The notes beneath the pieces were generated by a model. That model was given only the letters and a program-made list of their open reading frames with translations. It was not told the origin of the DNA and searched no databases. From positions 2,852,001 through 2,916,000 of the forward strand of contig NZ_CP079218.1 of NCBI RefSeq assembly GCF_019317285.1: 64,000 bases of DNA. The letters are read 5' to 3'. Of the stretch, positions 37,987-47,305 are shown one piece after another (within the stretch, counting starts at the first letter, position 1; each line of letters opens with the position of its first letter). The stretch comes from Pedobacter sp. D749. Lineage in GTDB: Bacteria; Bacteroidota; Bacteroidia; Sphingobacteriales; Sphingobacteriaceae. The translations under genes and the position numbers were made by a program.

Positions 37987-39484
37987 GAGATGCTGAGGTT
38001 AGTTCTGTATTTGGCGTTAATTCTATTTTTTTTGCTGAGCCGGTAAATTTCATTTCCTGAGCAATTACCTGATAAGTGCCGTGCTCGCGGACTACTTCAA
38101 TAAAAACGGTGTAACTACCTGCTTTAACCAATTTCCCGCTATCGTCTTTTCCATCCCATGATAAGCTATATTTACCAGGCCCACGTGTAGCAGAACTCGT
38201 TGAGCTTAGTTTTCCTTCTGCTCCTTTTTTAAACTCATCGCCATTGGCACGATTCCATGATTTTAAATCAGGCAACCAACGTGGTTTATTATACCAAATG
38301 GCCAGATTGCGTACAGGTGTTTTAGCGGCATCTTCAATCCAAACGGCCACAAACGGACGACGAACACGTTTACCATCAGTAGATTCGATATTGGCAATTT
38401 CCAAATTTACAACCAACTCATACTTAGGATTCCAAAGTTTATCGGCTTTGCTAACTTTTTCTAAAACAGGAACTGGCTTATTTAAAGCAAGCTCGTAATC
38501 AGCCCATTTTTTACTTCTGATTTCTTTGCCATCTTTCGTGATTAACAAATATGCGATATCATTTCTTGTTGAAGTTAATGCTTCAATCTCGGCTAAGGAA
38601 AGTACATTAAAAGAAGTAGCCAAAGCCCCTGCTTCGCTGGCATCAGGGCCAATAACCGTTGCGCTAATTATTTCTGCAGCAGGTTTTCCTGTACGAGGAT
38701 CAACAATATGCGAGTACCATTTGCCGTTTACCTTAAAACCTCTGCGGTAATTACCACTGGTTGCCACAGCCATATTCGATACTTTGATGGTTGTTAACGC
38801 AATATCGTTTTCAGCATCAGCTTTAGGGTTTGCTATTTCAATAGCTTCCGGCTGGTTTCCTTTGATAACCATATCGCCACCAATATTCACCACCACGCTT
38901 TCAATTCCGGGGCTTTGAATAGCTTTTTCGGCAGCTTTATTAATGATATAACTTTTTGCAAAAGAATTTAATGCCAATGGCGCATCATCTAAACGCGTTA
39001 CGGTTTTATCCTGCTCATTTAAGATGTAATGTTTTTGTTTAACCAAGGTAACGGCATTTTGTAATGCTGCAGCTGATGGTAAATGGTTTTCGGCAGCTGC
39101 CTTTTTCCAAACATCTCCTATTACTTTAGCTGATGCATCAAGCGCACCATTGGTTAATATTTTATAGTTTTCAAACTGTTTTAGAACCTCAAACAAATCT
39201 GCCGAAACTTTAGTGGTTTGTTTACCATTGCTCATCCATTTACTAAACTCACTGTTCGCTTTATACGCACTTAAAATACCATCAAGCCTATCGATCTCAT
39301 TTAATGCATGCGTTTCAGCTAAATCTGCATCTGCCTGGCTAACTGCTTTAAATTTTAATTCTAATGATGTGCCCAATACATTTTCATAATTGGAAACAAA
39401 TGTTCTCAGGTCTTTTTTAGGATTAACAAATGCAGATGCACTTATTACCAATAAAAAGGCCGCGGTTAAGTGTTTAAACTTCAT
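37952..39484 (-). CDS. ApbE-like FAD:protein FMN transferase fused to DUF2271
   Basis: The protein has 510 residues with an N-terminal signal (MKFKHLTAAFLLVISASAFV). The ApbE domain spans about 30-330: VLGTSLELKFKAVS, ALDASAKVIGDVWKK, NIGGDMVIKG, ATSGNYRRGF and HIVDPRTGKPA. The metal-binding stretch, usually ADALAT, reads EAGALATSFNVLS, so the expected Asp is Gly. A DUF2271 domain fills about 355-485 (WNPKYELVVNLEIANI ... RPFVAVWIEDAAKTPVRNLA). ApbE enzymes attach FMN covalently to Thr/Ser of partner proteins. The start and signal are clear; activity of this copy is uncertain. Confidence 0.85.
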   Translation of the reverse strand: MKFKHLTAAFLLVISASAFVNPKKDLRTFVSNYENVLGTSLELKFKAVSQADADLAETHALNEIDRLDGILSAYKANSEFSKWMSNGKQTTKVSADLFEVLKQFENYKILTNGALDASAKVIGDVWKKAAAENHLPSAAALQNAVTLVKQKHYILNEQDKTVTRLDDAPLALNSFAKSYIINKAAEKAIQSPGIESVVVNIGGDMVIKGNQPEAIEIANPKADAENDIALTTIKVSNMAVATSGNYRRGFKVNGKWYSHIVDPRTGKPAAEIISATVIGPDASEAGALATSFNVLSLAEIEALTSTRNDIAYLLITKDGKEIRSKKWADYELALNKPVPVLEKVSKADKLWNPKYELVVNLEIANIESTDGKRVRRPFVAVWIEDAAKTPVRNLAIWYNKPRWLPDLKSWNRANGDEFKKGAEGKLSSTSSATRGPGKYSLSWDGKDDSGKLVKAGSYTVFIEVVREHGTYQVIAQEMKFTGSAKKIELTPNTELTSASLDYRKIGTAKK

Positions 39485-39751
39485 ATTTAATGAATTATTG
39501 AGATTTCAATGCAAAGAAAAGAGTTTATTTGGAATAATTTTAAATAAGCAGCATTATATTTGAAATAATACAAAATGCAAGTTAAAATTCACTGATAACC
39601 CACTGTTTTTAGGAGACGGTTATTTAACCAGAAGGTTCAATGATTCCTGGAAGTTATTTCCCGATGCACAACAGCAATGGCACGAACATGAGCAACGCCT
39701 TTGGCATAGCTTTTTACGCTTTAAGCTTTTTTTCCTATTTTCGCTTATAAG

Positions 39752-40897
39752 ATGCTTCATATACAATCTAAACTTCCTGGCGTAAGTACCACCATTTTTT
39801 CGGTGATGAGTAAACTTGCCACAGAACACAATGCCATTAATCTTTCTCAGGGATTTCCTGATTATGCCTGCGATCCAAAACTAATTGAATTGGTAAATAA
39901 AGCCATGAAAGATGGTTTTAATCAATATGCACCAATGCCGGGTTCTACTTTTTTAAAGGAAACCATTGCAGAGAAAGTTGAAAAACTATATCACATCAAG
40001 TATAACCCTGAAACAGAAATTACAGTCACAGCCGGTGGAACGCAAGCTATTTTTACCGCATTAGCAGCCATTATCAATGCAGGTGATGAAGTTATTATTT
40101 TCGAACCGGCTTACGATAGTTACGCACCTACCGTTAAACTTTTAGGTGGCCTGGTTAAAACCTACGAGCTTGCTCCACCTAATTATGCCATTGACTGGGA
40201 TATGGTTAAGAAGTTGTTTACAGCCAGAACCAGAATGATCATCTTAAATACGCCACAAAATCCAACTGGTAGTATTTTATCGTCAGATGATATGCAATCG
40301 CTCATTAAATTAATTACAGGCACCGACATTTTAATCCTGAGCGATGAAGTTTATGAACATTTAATTTACGACGAACAAAAGCACCAAAGTGTAATGCTCT
40401 ATCCGGAATTAAAGCAAAGAAGTTTTATTGTAGCTTCATTTGGCAAACTTTTGCATGCTACCGGCTGGAAGCTGGGCTATTGTTTGGCACCTGAGATATT
40501 AACCAAAGAATTTAGGAAGGTACACCAATTTAATGTTTTCAGCGTTAATAGTCCCATGCAACAAGCCATTGCCGATTACATTAAAGAGCCAAAAAATTAT
40601 AGTGAAATAGGCAGTTTTTTTCAACAGAAGAGAGATTATTTCAGAAATCTTCTGGCCGAAAGTCGTTTTAAACTTTTGCCTTGTAATGGATCTTATTTTC
40701 AATGCGCAAGCTACAGTGACATTAGCGATGAAAAAGACACTGACTTTAGCATTAGGCTGATCAAGGAATTTGGAGTGGCCACCATTCCGGTTTCTGCATT
40801 TTACCAAAAAGCAACTGATCATAAAATCATCAGGTTTTGCTTTGCTAAAGAAAACGCTACACTTGCCTTAGCGGCCGGGAAATTAAAAAATGTTTAA
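39752..40897 (+). CDS. Methionine (glutamine-dependent) aminotransferase
   Basis: A class-I PLP aminotransferase of 381 residues, closest in style to E. coli YbdL. PLP is bound by Lys232 in IVASFGKLLHATGWKLGY. NLSQGFPDYACDP, TVTAGGTQAIFTAL, LNTPQNPTGSIL and LSDEVYEHLIYD are the fold signatures. It would transaminate 2-oxo-4-methylthiobutanoate to methionine, often using glutamine. The next gene, 20 bp downstream, is the omega-amidase that disposes of the glutamine-derived keto acid. Confidence 0.88.
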   Translation: MLHIQSKLPGVSTTIFSVMSKLATEHNAINLSQGFPDYACDPKLIELVNKAMKDGFNQYAPMPGSTFLKETIAEKVEKLYHIKYNPETEITVTAGGTQAIFTALAAIINAGDEVIIFEPAYDSYAPTVKLLGGLVKTYELAPPNYAIDWDMVKKLFTARTRMIILNTPQNPTGSILSSDDMQSLIKLITGTDILILSDEVYEHLIYDEQKHQSVMLYPELKQRSFIVASFGKLLHATGWKLGYCLAPEILTKEFRKVHQFNVFSVNSPMQQAIADYIKEPKNYSEIGSFFQQKRDYFRNLLAESRFKLLPCNGSYFQCASYSDISDEKDTDFSIRLIKEFGVATIPVSAFYQKATDHKIIRFCFAKENATLALAAGKLKNV

Positions 40898-40917
40898 CCA
40901 GACCAAACCAATATACC

Positions 40918-41721
40918 ATGGAAGCACCTGTTTACACTCAAATAGAAAATCTGAAAGTAACTGTTTTTCAGGCCTACCTTTTTTGGGAAAACATTGAGAA
41001 AAACCTCTTAAATCTGGCACTTAGATTATCGATGGGTGTAAGGGAAAAAACCGATATTATTATTTTACCCGAAATGTTCAACACAGGTTTTAGCATGAAT
41101 TCTGAGGCTTTAGCTGAAGAAATGGGTGGTAAAACGATGCAGTGGATGCAAAAAATGGCACACCAATACAATTGTGTGGTTACAGGAAGTATCATTATAA
41201 AAGAAAACAATCAATATTTTAACCGTTTGATCTGGATGGAACCAGATGGCAAAAACCAGCATTACGATAAACGTCATCTGTTTGGCATGGGAGATGAAGA
41301 TCATCACTTCAGTCCCGGGAAAGAAAAACTTATAGTCGAACTTAAAGGATGGAAAATCAGACTGGCCATTTGTTACGATTTACGCTTTCCGGTTTGGTTG
41401 CGTAATGTAGACCAGGAATATGACATCTTACTTCTTGTGGCCAGCTGGCCAGATAAACGATCGGCACATTGGAAAGCATTAATTCCGGCAAGGGCAATAG
41501 AAAATCAGAGTTATGTGATTGCTGTAAACCGTGTTGGGCATGATGGAAACCAGATTTACCACAGCGGATTATCGATGTGCCTGGATCCATACGGCAATAC
41601 GGTTTATTATAAACCCGAAGATGAAGATTTATATACATTCAGCATCAATTACGAAGAACTGGTTAAAGTGAGAAGGCAATTTCCTTTTTTAAAGGATGCA
41701 GATCGGTTTACCATTAGTTAA
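40918..41721 (+). CDS. Omega-amidase (YafV/Nit2-like nitrilase family)
   Basis: The protein has 267 residues with the nitrilase catalytic triad Glu52 (LPEMFNTGF), Lys118 (YDKRHLFGMGDE) and Cys152 (AICYDLRFP). It would hydrolyse 2-oxoglutaramate to 2-oxoglutarate and ammonia, making the preceding transamination irreversible. The spacing of 20 bp shows co-transcription. No signal peptide, so cytosolic. Confidence 0.9.
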   Translation: MEAPVYTQIENLKVTVFQAYLFWENIEKNLLNLALRLSMGVREKTDIIILPEMFNTGFSMNSEALAEEMGGKTMQWMQKMAHQYNCVVTGSIIIKENNQYFNRLIWMEPDGKNQHYDKRHLFGMGDEDHHFSPGKEKLIVELKGWKIRLAICYDLRFPVWLRNVDQEYDILLLVASWPDKRSAHWKALIPARAIENQSYVIAVNRVGHDGNQIYHSGLSMCLDPYGNTVYYKPEDEDLYTFSINYEELVKVRRQFPFLKDADRFTIS

Positions 41722-41970
41722 ATTATATCCAATAGTCAAATTAAAATAATCCAACTGGAGCGATCGTTTCAACAATTCAGCAATCACAATAATATAACAA
41801 TTAAATAACCAATAATCGAATCGTAATTTTACAACGGAAGTAAAACGATTAATGAATTATAACCGATGTTCAAATCGTAATTTTCAAACAGCATCGTTCG
41901 ATTTAACAAAATAACAATTCGACAATCAAACAACTAACTATTTAGCCAATTTCAACAATTAACCCAAAAA
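41722..41970. other. AT-rich intergenic stretch with direct repeat
   Basis: AATCGTAATTTT occurs at 41819-41830 and again at 41873-41884, each followed by ACAAC / CAAAC. The surrounding sequence is a run of AACAATT/AATCGA-like words. No gene is supported. It may hold the promoter of the glycosylasparaginase gene. Confidence 0.45.
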
Positions 41971-43005
41971 ATGTTTAACCGCCGCAAATTTATAAAAGCA
42001 TCTGCCCTATCGGCCGGATTGCTGGCTATCGATAAAAGTAGTATTGCTAATGTAATTCCGAATGAAGAAAGAAAAACAGGCAATTTCCCGATCGTAATTT
42101 CTACCTGGGATTTTGGAATTGCGGCAAATGCCGATGCATGGAAAGTACTTTCTTCCGGTGGACGTGCCTTAGATGCCGTAGAACAAGGGGTTTGGGTACC
42201 TGAGGCAGATGAAAAGAATCAATCTGTCGGATATGGCGGTTTGCCAGATCGCGATGGCCACGTTACCCTGGATGCCTGCATTATGGACGAACTCGGTAAT
42301 TGCGGCGCTGTTTTGGCATTGGAACATATTAAACACCCCATCTCCGTTGCACGTAAAGTAATGGAAAAAACCCCGCATGTGATGTTAGCTGGCGATGGAG
42401 CTTTACAGTTTGCTTTGGAGCAGGGATTCAAAAAAGAAAACTTACTTACGCCTGCCAGTGAAAAGGCCTGGAAAGAATGGTTGAAAACGGCGAAATATGC
42501 CCCTGTAATGAATATCGAAAATAAGCTCTACGAGAAAGCGGCACCGCAAAAACTTCCGGGCAACCAATACAACCACGATACCATCGGCATGCTCGCAATT
42601 GATGCTAAAGGAAACATTTCCGGCGCGTGTACAACCAGCGGTATGGCTTATAAATTACACGGAAGAATTGGAGACAGTCCGATTATTGGTGCCGGCCTTT
42701 ATGTAGACAATGAAGTTGGTGGTGCGACCTCAACTGGCGTAGGTGAAGAAGTGGTACGAAATGTGGGCTCATTTTTAGTAGTAGAACTCATGCGTCAGGG
42801 TTATACACCCGAAGCCGCCTGCAAAGAAGCCGTAATGCGTATTATTAAAAAGAAGCCCGAAACGGCTAAAAATATACAAGTAGGCTTTTTAGCTATTAAT
42901 AAAAAAGGCGAATATGGTGCTTATGCCATTCAGCAGGGTTTTAGCTATGCGGTCTGTAACGCAGAAAAACAAGATCTTCTAATCAAAGGCAAAAGCTATT
43001 ATTAA
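41971..43005 (+). CDS. N4-(beta-N-acetylglucosaminyl)-L-asparaginase, exported
   Basis: Glycosylasparaginase of 344 residues, an Ntn-hydrolase that cleaves the GlcNAc-Asn bond at the base of N-glycans. The leader MFNRRKFIKASALSAGLLAI has a Tat-type RRKFIK motif. Autocleavage should occur before Thr204 in QYNHDTIGMLAID. The beta-subunit shows GRIGDSPIIGAGLYVDNEVG and GGATSTGVGEEVVR. It fits with the mannosidases and fucosidases elsewhere in the window as part of N-glycan breakdown. Confidence 0.93.
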   Translation: MFNRRKFIKASALSAGLLAIDKSSIANVIPNEERKTGNFPIVISTWDFGIAANADAWKVLSSGGRALDAVEQGVWVPEADEKNQSVGYGGLPDRDGHVTLDACIMDELGNCGAVLALEHIKHPISVARKVMEKTPHVMLAGDGALQFALEQGFKKENLLTPASEKAWKEWLKTAKYAPVMNIENKLYEKAAPQKLPGNQYNHDTIGMLAIDAKGNISGACTTSGMAYKLHGRIGDSPIIGAGLYVDNEVGGATSTGVGEEVVRNVGSFLVVELMRQGYTPEAACKEAVMRIIKKKPETAKNIQVGFLAINKKGEYGAYAIQQGFSYAVCNAEKQDLLIKGKSYY

Positions 43006-43047
43006 TAGCTTGATTTTTTTCAAACGATAAATAAAATGAAACAATAA

Positions 43048-43926
43048 ATGGGGTTATTATCTAATATTTTTGGAAAGAAAAACGTTGCCGAACGCAAGGG
43101 TGAGCCTGATATGGTTTATGTGCCTAACGAAGACGAGCGTATGAACTGGGCGATAGAAAAAGCCAATTTAACGCTTTGGTATTTCGAAGAAAGCCTGACT
43201 AATCCCCAGCCGCACCATGCTTATTTCTCTGTTAAAGTTCATATTATAGATGGAGAAAATAGCGAGCATATTTGGCTGACTGAACCACATTTTGATGATG
43301 AAGGCAATCTTTTTGGTACCGTAGGTAACGAACCTGTAAGTGTAGGCACGGTGAAACTAAACCAGAAAATTGGAATTGATCGCGACCTGATATCAGACTG
43401 GATGAGTATTGAAAATGGCAGATTAATTGGCGGTTACACCATAAGAGCTATCAGAGACGGTATACCTGAAAAAGAGAAAGCAGCATTTGATGACAGTATA
43501 GGCTTATATATTGATGAAGGGGTTGATCATTTCAAAGCCAATCTTGAAACACCAGAAGGTGCAATATTAGCTTTGGAGAATGCCTATAATGCTAGGGATC
43601 TTGATGCTGCAATAGCATGTAAAGATTTCTTCGAGGAAGCAAGAATCATGCTTTCCAAATTGAAAATGGAATTAGATGATGACATCATCACTGAAACAGC
43701 AGAAGTACTTAAATTATCTTTTATCAATAATACCGAAGAACATGGTTTCCCTGATTTTTCAGGTCTTCAAAATGCTTTCCCTGAAAGAAAAAAAATTGAT
43801 GATTCCCATTGGATAATTACTGAAGTATGCTGGTTTCCGGATGGTGGAAAATCAACACAGCTACTCAACACCTATAAATCGCCAAAAGGCTGGGTTGTTT
43901 TAGGCCCTGTAGAAACAGAAGAATAA
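43048..43926 (+). CDS. DUF2314-domain protein with C-terminal NTF2-like region
   Basis: The protein has 292 residues. A DUF2314 (YegJ-like) domain covers about 20-155: DERMNWAIEKANLTLWYFEE, VKVHIIDGENSEHIWLTEPH, GTVGNEPVSVGTVKLNQKIG and DWMSIENGRLIGGYTIRAI. The remainder resembles an NTF2-like fold (PEGAILALENAYNARDLDAA). Cytosolic; function unknown. It sits 42 bp after the glycosylasparaginase gene and 25 bp before cutC, so the three may form one unit. Confidence 0.78.
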   Translation: MGLLSNIFGKKNVAERKGEPDMVYVPNEDERMNWAIEKANLTLWYFEESLTNPQPHHAYFSVKVHIIDGENSEHIWLTEPHFDDEGNLFGTVGNEPVSVGTVKLNQKIGIDRDLISDWMSIENGRLIGGYTIRAIRDGIPEKEKAAFDDSIGLYIDEGVDHFKANLETPEGAILALENAYNARDLDAAIACKDFFEEARIMLSKLKMELDDDIITETAEVLKLSFINNTEEHGFPDFSGLQNAFPERKKIDDSHWIITEVCWFPDGGKSTQLLNTYKSPKGWVVLGPVETEE

Positions 43927-43951
43927 TTCAAATTACATCGTATTAATAGAA

Positions 43952-44719
43952 ATGAAAAGTGATCCAATCACACAAAATGCTTGTTTAGAAGTTTGTGCAA
44001 ATTCTTATGCCTCTGCCTTGGCAGCCCAAAATGGTGGAGCAAGAAGAGTGGAACTTTGCGATAACCTGGCAGAAGGTGGCACCACACCAAGTTATGCCCA
44101 AATTGCTTTGGCTAAGAAAAATCTATCCATCGAAATCTGGCCGATTATCCGTCCGCGTGGAGGCGATTTTTTGTATTCTGATACCGAGTTTGAGTTAATG
44201 AAAGAAGATATAAAAATATGTAAATCATTAAATTGCGAAGGAATAGTTATCGGAATACTTAAAGCAGATGGCACTATTGACAAAGCGAGATGTGCTGAAC
44301 TGATCGAGTTAGCCAAACCTATGGAGGTTGCTTTCCACAGGGCATTTGATATGAGCAACGATATGGATCAGGCATTGGAAGATTTAATCTCACTCAACAT
44401 AAAAAGAGTGCTTACCTCCGGAGGTGCTTCTTCTGCAATTCTGGGTGCAGAAAAACTAGCACAACTGGTCAAAAAAGCGAATGGCCGGATTACCATTATG
44501 CCTGGTGCAGGGATTAACGAAAACAACATTAAAAACCTTATTGATCAAACCGGTGCCACACAATTTCATGCCTCAGCAAAAGAATTTGTGCCGAGTAAAA
44601 TGGAATTCAGAAATACGGAAACCAAAATGGGCAGCATTGAGGACGAATACCGTTATGAACTCACTTCAGAAACAAAAGTGAAAGCTTTGGTTGATTGTAT
44701 AAATAAGGTGGTTAATTAA
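43952..44719 (+). CDS. cutC: CutC family protein
   Basis: A TIM-barrel protein of 255 residues. The family signature appears at the start, LEVCANSYASALAAQNGGAR and RVELCDNLAEGGTTPSYAQI, then RPRGGDFLYSDTEFELMKED, VAFHRAFDMSNDMDQALEDL and RVLTSGGASSA. CutC was first linked with copper homeostasis, but its real activity is unresolved. It is cytosolic and the last gene of a plus-strand run. Confidence 0.92.
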   Translation: MKSDPITQNACLEVCANSYASALAAQNGGARRVELCDNLAEGGTTPSYAQIALAKKNLSIEIWPIIRPRGGDFLYSDTEFELMKEDIKICKSLNCEGIVIGILKADGTIDKARCAELIELAKPMEVAFHRAFDMSNDMDQALEDLISLNIKRVLTSGGASSAILGAEKLAQLVKKANGRITIMPGAGINENNIKNLIDQTGATQFHASAKEFVPSKMEFRNTETKMGSIEDEYRYELTSETKVKALVDCINKVVN

Positions 44720-44786
44720 CATAGCATCTGCTTTGCAGCTATAACAGATCGTAAACCTATAAGGAAGATCTGGTCTTCTCAATAAA

Positions 44787-44882
44787 TCGTCATTGCGAGA
44801 AGGCTCTTTCAGCCGGCGAAGCAATCTTTAACCAAGAATCTTCAGTATGAGATTGCTTCGTCGTTCCTCCTCGCAATGACGA
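44787..44882. repeat. Palindromic intergenic repeat, TCGTCATTGCGAG family
   Basis: TCGTCATTGCGAGAAGGC faces CCTCCTCGCAATGACGA. Inner GAAGCAATCTTTAA and GAGATTGCTTCG also pair. Same family as 37062-37158. Confidence 0.85.
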
Positions 44883-45023
44883 ACCTTTCTATTGGAGTTA
44901 TAGAAGGGCTAGATTATTGTAAGCTTATTTCGATGAACTCAACATGATAAGATCTGAAGAGAATTAATTTTATGGTGTAGTCTCTTTTATTTAGAGCCTG
45001 TTTAAAAATTAAGTAAATTCGTA

Positions 45024-45095
45024 TGTCAGTCTGAGCGTAGTCGAAGACCATGCCAACCCATTAATAAAAACAAACCATTGCGCTCAGCGTGACAG
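45024..45095. repeat. Palindromic intergenic repeat, TGTCAGTCTGAGCG type
   Basis: TGTCAGTCTGAGCGTAG and GCGCTCAGCGTGACAG are inverted ends with an unpaired middle. It belongs to the broader class of GTCA-(Y)CTGAGCG repeats, another trace of which is at about 27447. Confidence 0.65.
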
Positions 45096-45147
45096 CAAAG
45101 GTTATGTAGTATTTGCTATAAAAATTTAAGCAGGTTCTTATAGTTTA

Positions 45148-45540
45148 CTAATCTCCACTTCCAGGAACATAATGCAAGCCTGGCGTAAGGTAATGAAGCA
45201 AAATAACTCTAGAATAGCGGTAATTAATTGGTGATAACAATAAAACTCCTGTTAAAATTAAACCAACATAGTACCATAGGTTTTCATAAACTAAGGCTAA
45301 ACCCAAAACATAGGATGCGACACCAATGGTTATGATTTCTGCGACGTTCATGGCATAACTTACAAACATGGCCACATAGAAAAAACCTGGCTCGCGCTCA
45401 AATTTTAAGTTGCAATGCGGGCAGTTAACATTTGTTTTTTGTAGTCTGAAAGAATAAGCACTCCCTGTAAAAATATCTCCTTTGCGGCAACGTGGGCATT
45501 TACATTGTACAAAAGCCTGGAATTTGGATAACTCAGCCAT
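45148..45540 (-). CDS. DUF983 membrane protein with zinc-ribbon start
   Basis: The protein has 130 residues. Two CxxC pairs (QCKCPRCRKG and NCPHCNLKFE) form a probable zinc ribbon, then two or three helices follow (FYVAMFVSYAMNVAEIITIG, YYVGLILTGVLLLSPI). This is the DUF983 arrangement; function unknown. The gene stands alone. Confidence 0.88.
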   Translation of the reverse strand: MAELSKFQAFVQCKCPRCRKGDIFTGSAYSFRLQKTNVNCPHCNLKFEREPGFFYVAMFVSYAMNVAEIITIGVASYVLGLALVYENLWYYVGLILTGVLLLSPINYRYSRVILLHYLTPGLHYVPGSGD

Positions 45541-45672
45541 AATCTTCTAATTTGATAGTACAAAGATAAGCCTAAAATTAGACACTAATTTATGATCTAA
45601 GTCATGTTTGAGCATTGTTTATCAGCTCGCTCGTCATTATTTATTGGTCCTTCATGCTAACCCAATAAAACG

Positions 45673-46254
45673 CTAAACTTTTACAATCTTCCCTTTAATG
45701 GTTTTGATCAGGCCTTTCTCCGCTAATATTTTAGTGCTACGGATAACGGTTTCCACCCTTAAGCCAGTCATATCGGCTAATTCCTGTCGCGTTACTTTTA
45801 AATTTTCACCTACAGCAATATCGCCAAGGAGATAATTGATCATCGTTAACAAACGATGATCGGCCTTTTCGCTCGCCAGTTCCTCCAGCATCATCGATTT
45901 ATAAAAAAGGCGGTTACTTAAAGTACGGATCAGCTCCATGCTAAAATCGGGCTCGTTTTTAATCAGTTCAAAAAAATCTTCTTTATTTACTGCAATAAGC
46001 TGAGAATCTTTATTGGCAATGGTAAAGGCTAAATAAGGCCGGTCGATTAATAAAGCAGGTTCACCGAAATACTGCCCCGTTTTAAAAACGCCCTGAATAA
46101 ATTCTTTTCCCTCATCGCTCACAGTAACCATTCGCACCTCGCCCGATTTGATGAAATACACGTAACGCGGCTGCATCCCCGGTTCGTAAATAACCGAATC
46201 TTTTGAATAACTTTTGAGTTTTAAACCTTTATCAATCAGTTTTTGGAAGTTCAT
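45673..46254 (-). CDS. Crp/Fnr family transcriptional regulator
   Basis: The protein has 193 residues. The cyclic-nucleotide-binding fold covers about 10-120 (YSKDSVIYEPGMQPRYVYFI, VRMVTVSDEGKEFI, GQYFGEPALLIDRPYLAFTI). A C-terminal winged helix follows (NLKVTRQELADMTGLRVETV and IRSTKILAEKGLIKTIKGKI). No Fe-S cysteine cluster is seen, so ligand is unclear. Target genes are not visible from context. Confidence 0.9.
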   Translation of the reverse strand: MNFQKLIDKGLKLKSYSKDSVIYEPGMQPRYVYFIKSGEVRMVTVSDEGKEFIQGVFKTGQYFGEPALLIDRPYLAFTIANKDSQLIAVNKEDFFELIKNEPDFSMELIRTLSNRLFYKSMMLEELASEKADHRLLTMINYLLGDIAVGENLKVTRQELADMTGLRVETVIRSTKILAEKGLIKTIKGKIVKV

Positions 46255-46277
46255 TATTGTTCAGGTAAATCAGTATA

Positions 46278-46306
46278 AAGATTCTTCATTGCATTTAGAA
46301 TGACAG
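46278..46306. repeat. Half copy of the TGTCATTCTGAGC repeat
   Basis: AAAGATTCTTCATTGCATTT then AGAATGACAG matches the right half of the element at 18211-18307. It lies between the Crp-type gene and ddl. Confidence 0.6.
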
Positions 46307-46318
46307 AACTCACAAGTA

Positions 46319-47305
46319 CTACCCCAGCGTTTCTTTCATTAAAAGGGTATAAAATGCTTTAAGTGTAATACCCATTGCAGCTACCTGCTGTGGAATAAAA
46401 CTGGTTGCTGTTTGTCCTGGAATGGTATTGATTTCGATAAAATAAAATTTGCCAGTTCCTTCCTCAAGAAAGTAGTCAATACGTACCACTCCCCTGCAAT
46501 TTAATTTCTGATATACTTCCTTCACCACCTGTTGCACACGGCTCACCTCTTCGGCACTCATTCTACCGGGAGTAATTTCTTCTGTTGCGCCAGGCGTATA
46601 CTTTGCTTCGAAATCGAAAAACTCATTTTTCGGGATTACTTCTGTTGCAGGTAAAACAACGACTTTGCCCTCAGCGCCGAAAATGCCGATCGAAAACTCC
46701 CTGCCACTTACAAACTCTTCTATTAAAATCTGACTATCTTCTTTAAATGCTTTTTCAATGGCCATTTCCAGATCATCGGCATGTTTTACCTTGGTCATGC
46801 CAATACTACTGCCCCCGCTGTTGGGTTTAACAAAATATGGCAATCTTAAACTTTGCTTAATCTGATTTAAATTGTAGTTGCCACCTTTAAATATCTGAAC
46901 AGATTTTGCGGTGTGCAGGTTATCAATGCCTTCTACAACAGCTTTGGTATAACCTTTATTCATGGTAATGGACGAGGTTAATGCATCGCAGGCAGTATAT
47001 GGGATACCTAACATATCGAAATAGCCCTGCAATTTTCCATCCTCGCCAGGTGAACCATGTATGGCAATAAAAATACCATCAAACTTAATTTTTCTTCCTT
47101 CAAGTGTTAAGGAAAAATCATTTTTATCAATTTCAATCTTAACAGAATCTGCAGGTTCATAAAACCAGCCCTTTTCGTTCAGCATAATCTTATATACATC
47201 GTATAAATCGGAGTCGATATTCTGAGCAATAGTGGCTGCACTTTTTACAGAAACAACCCATTCGCCTGTGGTACCGCCTGTTAACAATGCTATCGTTTTC
47301 TTCAT
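46319..47305 (-). CDS. ddl: D-alanine--D-alanine ligase
   Basis: ATP-grasp ligase of 328 residues from the Met at 47305 (MKKTIALLTGGTTGEWVVSV); an upstream Met at 47353 adds an unlikely extension. Signatures are HGSPGEDGKLQGYFDMLGIP, PYFVKPNSGGSSIGMTKV, LIEEFVSGREFSIGIFG and EINTIPGQTATSFIPQQ. It makes the D-Ala-D-Ala dipeptide for peptidoglycan. It diverges from the PASTA/mltG wall-related run. Confidence 0.95.
   Translation of the reverse strand: MKKTIALLTGGTTGEWVVSVKSAATIAQNIDSDLYDVYKIMLNEKGWFYEPADSVKIEIDKNDFSLTLEGRKIKFDGIFIAIHGSPGEDGKLQGYFDMLGIPYTACDALTSSITMNKGYTKAVVEGIDNLHTAKSVQIFKGGNYNLNQIKQSLRLPYFVKPNSGGSSIGMTKVKHADDLEMAIEKAFKEDSQILIEEFVSGREFSIGIFGAEGKVVVLPATEVIPKNEFFDFEAKYTPGATEEITPGRMSAEEVSRVQQVVKEVYQKLNCRGVVRIDYFLEEGTGKFYFIEINTIPGQTATSFIPQQVAAMGITLKAFYTLLMKETLG

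Larger units (their letters stand above)
44720..45147. other. Repeat-bearing intergenic region
   Basis: These 428 bases carry two palindromic elements (44787-44882 and 45024-45095) between convergent cutC and the DUF983 gene. No gene is supported. Confidence 0.65.

Noticed and set aside
39620-39829. Minus-strand 69-codon cysteine-rich ORF
   Set aside because: It overlaps the start of the aminotransferase gene and its cysteines come from a repetitive CAACAGCAATGG stretch.
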